21,012 nt of DNA from SIG588 sp045533175 (GTDB lineage Bacteria; Bacillota; Clostridia; Oscillospirales; Acutalibacteraceae), in contig JAZSHJ010000040.1 of NCBI GenBank assembly GCA_045533175.1, positions 1 to 21,012 of the forward strand, given 5' to 3'. Below, piece after piece: positions 1-6,468 of the stretch (position 1 is the stretch's first letter; each line of letters starts with the position of its first letter). The translations under genes and the position numbers were made by a program. Below the pieces are notes generated by a model. The model was not told the DNA's origin and did no database searches. It saw only the letters and a list, made by a program, of their open reading frames with translations.

Positions 1-158
1 CCGACGATTTTTTCGGGCACCGCAAACGGGTCGCGTTGCCGAGCGCCTTTAGGTGCGAAGATTCGGGAGAAAGCTCCGGTGGGGCTTCCGTCAAGCAAGA
101 AGAAAGTCCTGCCATCCCGACCGCGCGGCTATGCCGCGCCGTTTCGGGCACCGCAGTC
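1..158. other. Non-coding left edge, no gene recognised
   Basis: No convincing coding frame is seen here on either strand. The one frame open from base 1 on the plus strand runs straight through a terminator hairpin and antisense into the SPFH gene, so I treat it as spurious. The stretch holds a 14-base direct repeat, TTTCGGGCACCGCA, at 11-24 and 142-155, and a GC-rich hairpin (GCGCGGC at 123-129, loop TAT, GCCGCGC at 133-139). It could be the edge of a dispersed repeat or of an untranslated RNA, but no known RNA family could be matched by eye. Confidence 0.4.
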
Positions 159-195
159 AAAACGAAGGCTCGATATCCTCGAGCCTTCGTTTTTT
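159..195 (-). terminator. Bidirectional intrinsic terminator after the SPFH gene
   Basis: A perfect 15-bp stem is formed by 159-173 and 179-193 around a 5-base loop (174-178). Read on the minus strand it lies 13 bases past the SPFH stop codon and ends in TTTT. Read on the plus strand the T run is longer (190-195), so it can also stop transcription arriving from the left of the window. Confidence 0.8.
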
Positions 196-206
196 ACTTT
201 CACCTA

Positions 207-1154
207 TCAATCGCAGCAGGGATCCGGCTTTTTCGCCTTTTTCGGCGCTTCGGGGGCCGGTTGGGTAGCATCACCCAAACCCGACGTTTCAGAAAACAAC
301 ACGTTCGCTTTGGTCATATCTACCGCATCGGTGGGGACGATGATCTTGGAGGCACGGCCATCCGACATAGCCACCAACGCCTCATACTTTTTGAGTTCCA
401 GCACCGCCGCGTCCACACCCGCTTCTTTGAGTGCGAGCAGACCGTCGGCTTCCGCTTTCTTCGCCAGATAAATCGCACGCGCTTCGCCTTCCGCACGGGC
501 AATGCGGGCATCGCGTTCGCCTTCGGCGGCGAGCACCATCGCCTGTTTATCGCCTTCCGCGCGCGTGATTGCGGCCGCCTTGTGTCCCTCTGCCTGCAAC
601 AGCGTTTCACGGCGATCACGTTCCGCTTTCATCTGTTTTTCCATTGCATTTTGAATTTCCGCGGGCGGAATGATGTTTTTGAGTTCCACGCGATGCACCT
701 TAATGCCCCATTTATCGGTCGCTTCATCCAAAATCTCGGTCATCTTGGCATTGATGGTATCGCGCGAAGTGAGGGTGCCGTCCAATTCCAGTTCACCCAC
801 GATGTTGCGCAGCGTGGTTGCCGCCAAATTGGCTAACGCCGAAATGGGATTCACCGCACCGTATGCAAACAACTTTGCATCGTACACCGCATAATAGATC
901 ACCGTATCGATCTGCATGGTGACGTTATCCTTGGTGATAACGGGTTGCGGCGGGGAATCCAACACTTGTTCCTTAAGCGTGACTTTCTTCGCGATCTTTT
1001 CGATCAGCGGAATCTTCACGTGCAAGCCGGCCGACCACGTAGCACGGTATTTACCCAACAACTCCACAACAAACTCATGCGCTTGCGGAACGATCTTGAT
1101 ATTCGCCAAAATCACAATTGCAAGCACGACCAAAATCGAAATTACCCAAATCAT
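207..1154 (-). CDS. SPFH/band 7 membrane protein (stomatin/paraslipin, QmcA-like)
   Basis: This 315-residue protein has the stomatin/QmcA layout and a length close to that family's usual ~300 residues. One N-terminal membrane segment (about 2-21) is followed by the band 7 domain (about 22-180), including GLHVKIPLIEKI and an LDSPPQPVITKDNV stretch. A long charged, Ala/Glu-rich helix with repeated RAEG motifs (about 165-235) should form the coiled coil used for oligomerisation. The tail is Pro/Lys-rich and ends in DPCCD. Family members form large membrane scaffolds linked to lipid microdomains and protease control. The start is supported by AAGGAG 8 bases upstream. It is monocistronic, with its own promoter and terminators on both sides. 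An NfeD partner, commonly adjacent to this family, is not seen in the window. The exact cellular role cannot be told from sequence. Confidence 0.9.
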   Translation of the reverse strand: MIWVISILVVLAIVILANIKIVPQAHEFVVELLGKYRATWSAGLHVKIPLIEKIAKKVTLKEQVLDSPPQPVITKDNVTMQIDTVIYYAVYDAKLFAYGAVNPISALANLAATTLRNIVGELELDGTLTSRDTINAKMTEILDEATDKWGIKVHRVELKNIIPPAEIQNAMEKQMKAERDRRETLLQAEGHKAAAITRAEGDKQAMVLAAEGERDARIARAEGEARAIYLAKKAEADGLLALKEAGVDAAVLELKKYEALVAMSDGRASKIIVPTDAVDMTKANVLFSETSGLGDATQPAPEAPKKAKKPDPCCD

Positions 1155-1200
1155 ATTCTTCTCTCCTTATTCGTTGTGTACGGGAACTCTCCCTGTTTTT

Positions 1201-1229
1201 AGTATACCCAACTCATTTCTGACTGTCAA
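1201..1229 (-). promoter_or_regulatory. Sigma-A-type promoter of the SPFH gene
   Basis: On the minus strand, TTGACA (1229-1224) and TATACT (1206-1201) are separated by exactly 17 bases, a near-consensus housekeeping promoter. Transcription should start near 1194, giving a leader of about 40 nt with a ribosome binding site at 1168-1163. It begins 4 bases past the transporter-operon terminator, so the gene is uncoupled from that operon. Confidence 0.85.
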
Positions 1230-1233
1230 GAAG

Positions 1234-1265
1234 AAAGAGCACGCAACCGAAGTTGCGTGCTCTTT
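1234..1265 (-). terminator. Terminator of the seven-gene transporter operon
   Basis: A perfect 14-bp stem (1234-1247 with 1252-1265) closes on a tetraloop that reads C(UUCG)G in the minus-strand RNA, an especially stable loop. It lies 10 bases after the stop codon of the last permease. The T-rich tail is interrupted on the minus strand (TTTCTTCTT) and is a run of five on the plus strand, so it may work in both directions. Confidence 0.85.
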
Positions 1266-1275
1266 TTAAGACAAA

Positions 1276-2280
1276 TTAACCAACCAAGCCGCTGCGTTCG
1301 ATGCCGCCGATGATCCAGCGCTGTGCCACCACGTAGATGATGATAAGCGGCAAAATAGCCATCAACACACCCGTGTGGAGATACATGGACGCCGAGAAAG
1401 CGCCGCTGGTGAGACCGGAGGTCGCACTACTCATGGTGAATATCGTGTTTGCCAACACCTTAAGGTTCGAGAAGAAGATACCCGAATAGAAGGTATCGGT
1501 CCATTGCCAGGAGAAGGCAAACATGAAGATGGTAATCATCATCGGAACTGCCATCGGCAGAATGATGCGGAAGAAGGTAGCGAAGGTGCCGTAACCGTCA
1601 ATGGCGGCGGCCTCTTCCAGTTCTTCCGGAACGCCCTTATAGAACTGACGCATAATGAAAATATACAGACCGTTCTTAAAGCCGTAACCCGTGATGGACA
1701 AAATGATGATCGGCCAGAGAGTGTTCATCAACGACGGACCTTGCTGGCCCGTGATCAATCCGTACAGACCGAAGATATCGAAGAATCTGAACTTCAGATA
1801 CAACGGGATCAGGATGACCTGGTTGGGGATCAGGATGGCCAGAATAACCGCGGCCATGACCAGAGTGCCCCAACGGGACTTCATCTTCGCCAAACCGAAA
1901 CCGGTGAAGGAGCAGATCGCCGTTTGCAGGATAGCCGAGAGCAACGCGATCAAGAAGGTGTTACCCAACGCCTTCAGGAAGGAGGACTCCTGGAACACCA
2001 GAATGATGTTTTCAAGAGTGGGATGGCGCGGGATAAAGGTCACCGTACGGTCATACATATCCTGCTCGCTCATCAAGGAGGTAGACAACTTGGTGAACAG
2101 CGGATAGATGATGATAAAAGCGATTTCGATCAACAGAAGATAGATAAAGATACGGCCGAGCAGACTTCCCACGTTGCTCACGTTGATACGCTCACGAAGA
2201 GGCGTACGCGTTCTCTTGAACTTACGCTCGGTTTCCTTGGCGACTTTCGGCGCCTTGGCTTTTTTAACCATTTCACTCAT
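1276..2280 (-). CDS. Carbohydrate ABC transporter permease, MalG type (pair B)
   Basis: This 334-residue inner-membrane permease belongs to the MalG-like half of type I sugar importers. A basic cytoplasmic N-terminal extension of about 40 residues, rich in Lys and Arg, precedes six predicted membrane segments starting near residue 45. The EAA loop that docks on the ATPase is visible at about 221-241 (EEAAAIDGYGTFATFFRIILP). The start is set by AAAGGAGGG 7 bases upstream; the ribosome binding site abuts the stop codon of the preceding MalF-type gene, with a 14-base gap. It is the last gene of the operon and is followed directly by the terminator. Together with the gene at 2295-3254 it should form the second transport channel encoded here. 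The substrate is probably an oligosaccharide but cannot be named. Confidence 0.92.
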   Translation of the reverse strand: MSEMVKKAKAPKVAKETERKFKRTRTPLRERINVSNVGSLLGRIFIYLLLIEIAFIIIYPLFTKLSTSLMSEQDMYDRTVTFIPRHPTLENIILVFQESSFLKALGNTFLIALLSAILQTAICSFTGFGLAKMKSRWGTLVMAAVILAILIPNQVILIPLYLKFRFFDIFGLYGLITGQQGPSLMNTLWPIIILSITGYGFKNGLYIFIMRQFYKGVPEELEEAAAIDGYGTFATFFRIILPMAVPMMITIFMFAFSWQWTDTFYSGIFFSNLKVLANTIFTMSSATSGLTSGAFSASMYLHTGVLMAILPLIIIYVVAQRWIIGGIERSGLVG

Positions 2281-2294
2281 TGCTCGACCCTCCT

Positions 2295-3254
2295 TTAATC
2301 ACGTTGTTGATAGTAGATGAAACTACTGATGATCGACACAATGATGGCGACCAGGATAACCACGACCAGGAAGTAGAACCACGCCATTGCCGCGCCGACG
2401 CCCATGGCGTTCGACTTGAAGCTCTGTTCTTGGATCAACTGCATGATCAAGTTATCGCTCTTGGTGAACGAGTCCACGACGGTGTAGAACACGTTAACCA
2501 GAATGTAAGGACTGATCATCGGAAGGGTAACCAGCCAGAAGGTTTCCCAACCCGAAGCACCGTCAATATCGGATGCTTCGTAAATGGACGGCGAAATGGA
2601 CTGCAAGCCTGCCAAGAAGAGCAGCATCTGCACACCGGAGTTGTTCACGATGTCGAAGATACGGGATACCGCCTCGACAACGTAAGTGGATATCGCCGGC
2701 GAGAAACTCATATTCATCAGATATTCCTGCAGGTCCTTCGCTTCAAACAAACCGTTGGCCACCGTTCCCGATGCCGTCGCAGTTTCACCCAGCGAAGACC
2801 AGGTGCTTTGCGTCACAACGTTGGTCATATCCGCCTTGGTCATAAAACCGGTGGCAAGAATAACCGGAACGAAGAAGATCGCACGGAAAACGGTGCGGCC
2901 TTTGATGTCACGGTTCAACAACACAGCCACAAACAAGCTGTAGAAGGTGATCATCAACACATCCGGAATCATCCCGCCGACCGACGAGAGAATGTGGCCC
3001 GGATAATCCACGTCCTGAAGCGCCGTCACATAGTTCTTGAATCCGACAAATTCCTGGGCAAAGCCGTCTTTGCCCTTCATCGTGATCTTGCAGAAACTGT
3101 AGACCAACGAATCAAAATAGATACCGGCAAACAAGCACACAAAACCAATCAGGAAAGGAATGAGAAACACCCAATAGGCTTTCTGCTTTCTCTTTTCCAG
3201 AGAGGAACTGCGACGCCGTGCTTTGTTTTGTAAATTTTTTACAGCAGTACTCAT
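2295..3254 (-). CDS. Sugar ABC transporter permease, MalF type (pair B)
   Basis: This 319-residue permease has a basic N-terminus, a first membrane segment at about 27-50, and the docking loop YEASDIDGASGWETFWLVTLP near residues 225-245, which identify it as the MalF-like partner in a sugar importer. Between the third and fourth membrane segments there is an unusually long polar stretch of about 60 residues (roughly 135-200, including TQSTWSSLGETATASGTVAN) that ordinary 290-300-residue permeases lack; it should lie outside the membrane and might contact the binding protein or another operon product. The start has AAGAGGTT upstream and the gap to the preceding gene is 38 bases, the largest in the operon. 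It pairs with the MalG-type gene that follows. Confidence 0.9.
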   Translation of the reverse strand: MSTAVKNLQNKARRRSSSLEKRKQKAYWVFLIPFLIGFVCLFAGIYFDSLVYSFCKITMKGKDGFAQEFVGFKNYVTALQDVDYPGHILSSVGGMIPDVLMITFYSLFVAVLLNRDIKGRTVFRAIFFVPVILATGFMTKADMTNVVTQSTWSSLGETATASGTVANGLFEAKDLQEYLMNMSFSPAISTYVVEAVSRIFDIVNNSGVQMLLFLAGLQSISPSIYEASDIDGASGWETFWLVTLPMISPYILVNVFYTVVDSFTKSDNLIMQLIQEQSFKSNAMGVGAAMAWFYFLVVVILVAIIVSIISSFIYYQQRD

Positions 3255-3292
3255 AATTCCAACCTCTTACTTCTCAAAATATGTGACAGCGA

Positions 3293-6200
3293 TCAAAGGA
3301 CCATGAAGTCCTGTGCCGCAACTGTTTTGCCGTCTACCGTCACATCTGTACGGTTGTAATTGACTACCACTCTGGTTCCGTCGCTGTAGGTGGTGATGTA
3401 CACGTTCTCAACGTCTGCAACCGTCGCGTGATCCGTGATCTCTTTATCCTGCAAGGATGCAAACACCGCATTGAACTTCGCATACAGGGTGGTTACATCC
3501 GACTTCCAGGTGTCAAAATCAATGGTGAAGTAGTTGGAGTATACCGTTTCCTTCAACTCACGCGTATTCTGTGCGCTGAGCGTAAAGTGCAAGTTTGCAC
3601 CGTATTCCGCGCTCTTCAGAATCATGTTGGTCATGTTGTCCGCCATGTTGATCGCCGAACCGGAATATTGGATATGGCCGTGCAGAACGATCTGCATAAA
3701 CGGTACCGAACGATCCGCCAACAGCGTGTTACTGCCGGACAACGGGATATCCACGATCTCGGTCGCATAGCCCCACGTGTAGGCATTGCCGCCTTCCACC
3801 ATGATCTTGGCGCTGCCGCCGCCGATCACGTAGGTTTGCACGTTGGAGTTGAGAATATCCAACGCCTGCTGACGGTTCTTGCCCTTCGCGCCCTTGGCGA
3901 AGTCGGAATACAGCATGTTACCCACCGTGCCCAAGCTGATCGAACCGGCATTGTACTTGTTGTACTTGCCGAAGAAGGATTTGTAATACTTGGTTGCGGA
4001 GGAGGGAGATACGGCAAAGTAGTTCTTGTCGATCTCCATGACGTTATCCAACTCATTACGCGGAGTGAGCGTCACGGTGGTACGGTCGGTCATCTTCGGA
4101 GCGTTGCTCTGGATATCGTACCCATCAAACAGCGAATCGCGACGCACCACGTTGAAATCCACTTCCGGATACAGCGAATAGCCGCCGTTCGCCATGAAAG
4201 CGACCAGGTTGCTGAAGCCTGTTTTACCACCCAATTTACCCGCAAAAGAGAACTTGTTCGGAATCGAGTAGTTCAAGCCGCCGTTCACCCAACCGCGATA
4301 GCGAAGAGATACATTCCCCACGCCTTCGCCCGAAAGGGTGCTGATCATGGCTTGTGCATCTTCAAAGGTGGTCATCGGGATCTTCTTGTCGTAGATGATA
4401 CCGAAGAAGGATTCCTTCTTGTCGATCATACCGAGCGTTTCCAATACCAGCGGCACGTTGCTGTTCGCCGCGGTGTTCACGCCGTTCACCAAACGACCGT
4501 TCGCAACCAGATACTCACGGTACTTGATAGCCATATCCACATAATCGGTGTCACTCTTGCCGCAGATCAAGAGATACCGCAACGCGAAACCGCCGGTGTA
4601 GATATTTTCATTGAAGTAGGTAAACTCACCGTTTTGCTTGGTACCGTCGGTGTAGTTGATGGTCTGCACCGTGCGGTAGGTGAAGGTCGCATACGCCGCT
4701 TCAAAAGGCGACTGCAGGTTACCTGTTTCACTCTGCACGGTGGCCAGGGCATCGCCCTTTTCGATCACCGCAAGGTAGGCGCGCGTACCGGCTTTCAAGC
4801 CGAACACCGGCATATACGCCGTCTGCGACAGGTTGTTGTACGACTTTTGGGTGAGCAACGAATAGTCTTCGCCGTACACCACCTTGGACAGCGAAGTCGT
4901 GGTCTTTGTGCTTTCGGTATTGAAGTTGATAACCACACCGCTGCCGTCCGGAATGAACACAAAGCCTTCATCAAGGAATTTGCCGCTGCCGAAGTAACGC
5001 AGAGGCGAGATCTTGGTCAAGGTAAAGTGCTCGTCGTCGTAGGAGATGTTGTCGGTCGGGATATTGACCTTCATGTTGCCGTCTTCAATTGTGATGTCCA
5101 TATAGAACTTGAAGCAGGCAAAGAAGTTTTCTTCCGGTTCATATCCGGAAATCTCCAAATCGTAATCAAAATCTGCCTGGGTGTACTGTTTCGGATAACG
5201 GATATAATCCGTCAGCAACAGCTTATCGCGGTTGTACAAACCGCTGGTACGCAGAATGTAGAAGTCGTGTTCCTTAATGCCGGGGAACTCCATCGAAATG
5301 CTCTGTTTGAGCGAAGCGGAAAGTTCATTGTAGGAGTACACCTTGCCGCGGTTGTAGAACGCGATCACCTTGCTATAAGCCAGCGCTGCGTACTCATCGC
5401 CCGCATCCGCCATCGCTTTCAGCGGATCCAACACCTTCGCGTTGAAGTTTTGCACTTCTGCCGCATAAGGGAGCAAAGTGTCCAGTTCCTTGGAACCGAT
5501 TTCAAAGTTCAAACGCACGCTGCCTTCGCCCAGCTTTTCAGCCCAGAACTGAAGGTTATCCACCGTGTCCGGATCCTCGGGATCGGCAAAGGTGGTCTTG
5601 TTGATTGCGTCATCGTAAGAGTACAGCGTCTTCTTGTTCGCGGAGTTATCGTAGTACTCCAACTCGATAAGCGAGGACAACTGGCTCTTAGTGGTCACGC
5701 TGGGAACCGTCACACGGTTGTAATCGTACGGATTGGAGAAGAAGTAGTCCCCCGTCTTGGTGTTGTGAATGGCAATCTCACCGAGCTGTTCATCCACATA
5801 CAGCGTCAGGTCACCCACCGTACCGTAGTTGGACATAACGCTCACGCGCTGTGCTTCGGAGGTGAACTTGCCGCGCTTGGCCTTTTTCCAGGTCAGCTTC
5901 TCTTCGGGAGTCATGGTGGCGAATGCCGCAATTTCCGCGCTGGACACCGAGGTGATCTCCAACAGATACGCGGTTTCGTTCAACCATTTTTCGCTGATAT
6001 CCTCTTCTGTCACGGTACCGTCTTCCGCTTCGTTCTTTTGAAGCGTCAGATCATAGATAGCCGTCTTGCTGTCGGAACCTTCCGCCAGGGAGAGGCGAAT
6101 CATCTTGCCGGTATCGTACACATACACACCGACAAAGTCCGCCACACGCTCCACGGTGAAGGTTTCTTTCCACATCTGGAAAGAATACACCGTAACCGAA

Positions 6201-6454
6201 CGGCCGCCGGCGGCTCTTTCCGCTGCCTGTAGAAGAACCGTGTTCTCTTCATCCATGGCATCCACCGGAATCAAACTGCCATCTTCGTGGTTGAAGTCCG
6301 GCAGGACCACTTCTTCGACGACATCGTCGCCGGTACCTTCGGTGACTTCACCGGTGGTGTTCTCCGGATCGTCACCGTACACAAATGCACCGCTGAAGGT
6401 GGTCAGAACAAAAATTGCCACAAACAACAGTGAAATCAAACGTTTCATTTTCAT
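3293..6454 (-). CDS. DUF5696-like secreted protein, possible glycoside hydrolase fold
   Basis: This is a 1053-residue exported protein. Residues 1-27 are a signal peptide or signal anchor without a lipobox cysteine. The rest is one long extracellular part with no further membrane segment. By size, composition and its place beside Yip1 and sugar-permease genes it resembles the DUF5696 family of Firmicutes; this is recognition by eye, not a search result. The region about 680-960 has alternating strands and helices with YRGWVNGG, LYPEVDFNVV (E764, D766) and MVEGGNAYTWG (E887), and the last 40 residues form a small beta domain (VVNYNRTDVTVDGK). That arrangement (N-terminal beta-rich region, barrel-like core, C-terminal beta domain) recalls large glycoside hydrolases, so a role in glycan cleavage or binding outside the cell is an inference. 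GGAGGG 8 bases upstream fixes the start. The gap to the upstream gene is 14 bases. Confidence 0.72.
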   Translation of the reverse strand: MKMKRLISLLFVAIFVLTTFSGAFVYGDDPENTTGEVTEGTGDDVVEEVVLPDFNHEDGSLIPVDAMDEENTVLLQAAERAAGGRSVTVYSFQMWKETFTVERVADFVGVYVYDTGKMIRLSLAEGSDSKTAIYDLTLQKNEAEDGTVTEEDISEKWLNETAYLLEITSVSSAEIAAFATMTPEEKLTWKKAKRGKFTSEAQRVSVMSNYGTVGDLTLYVDEQLGEIAIHNTKTGDYFFSNPYDYNRVTVPSVTTKSQLSSLIELEYYDNSANKKTLYSYDDAINKTTFADPEDPDTVDNLQFWAEKLGEGSVRLNFEIGSKELDTLLPYAAEVQNFNAKVLDPLKAMADAGDEYAALAYSKVIAFYNRGKVYSYNELSASLKQSISMEFPGIKEHDFYILRTSGLYNRDKLLLTDYIRYPKQYTQADFDYDLEISGYEPEENFFACFKFYMDITIEDGNMKVNIPTDNISYDDEHFTLTKISPLRYFGSGKFLDEGFVFIPDGSGVVINFNTESTKTTTSLSKVVYGEDYSLLTQKSYNNLSQTAYMPVFGLKAGTRAYLAVIEKGDALATVQSETGNLQSPFEAAYATFTYRTVQTINYTDGTKQNGEFTYFNENIYTGGFALRYLLICGKSDTDYVDMAIKYREYLVANGRLVNGVNTAANSNVPLVLETLGMIDKKESFFGIIYDKKIPMTTFEDAQAMISTLSGEGVGNVSLRYRGWVNGGLNYSIPNKFSFAGKLGGKTGFSNLVAFMANGGYSLYPEVDFNVVRRDSLFDGYDIQSNAPKMTDRTTVTLTPRNELDNVMEIDKNYFAVSPSSATKYYKSFFGKYNKYNAGSISLGTVGNMLYSDFAKGAKGKNRQQALDILNSNVQTYVIGGGSAKIMVEGGNAYTWGYATEIVDIPLSGSNTLLADRSVPFMQIVLHGHIQYSGSAINMADNMTNMILKSAEYGANLHFTLSAQNTRELKETVYSNYFTIDFDTWKSDVTTLYAKFNAVFASLQDKEITDHATVADVENVYITTYSDGTRVVVNYNRTDVTVDGKTVAAQDFMVL

Positions 6455-6468
6455 TGTTCTGTCCCTCC

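Noticed and set aside
60..125. Resemblance of GAAGAAAGTCC-type sequence to RNase P RNA
   Set aside because: Only a short string matches; the other conserved RNase P RNA segments are absent within the available sequence.
36..836. Plus-strand frame over the left edge and the SPFH gene
   Set aside because: It crosses a strong terminator and is antisense to the conserved SPFH coding region.
3428..6232. A 934-codon open frame on the plus strand, antisense to the DUF5696-like gene
   Set aside because: It lies opposite a gene with a signal peptide, good ribosome binding site and operon context. Its translation is rich in His, Arg and Val with no recognisable domain, typical of a shadow frame produced by GC-biased codon use.
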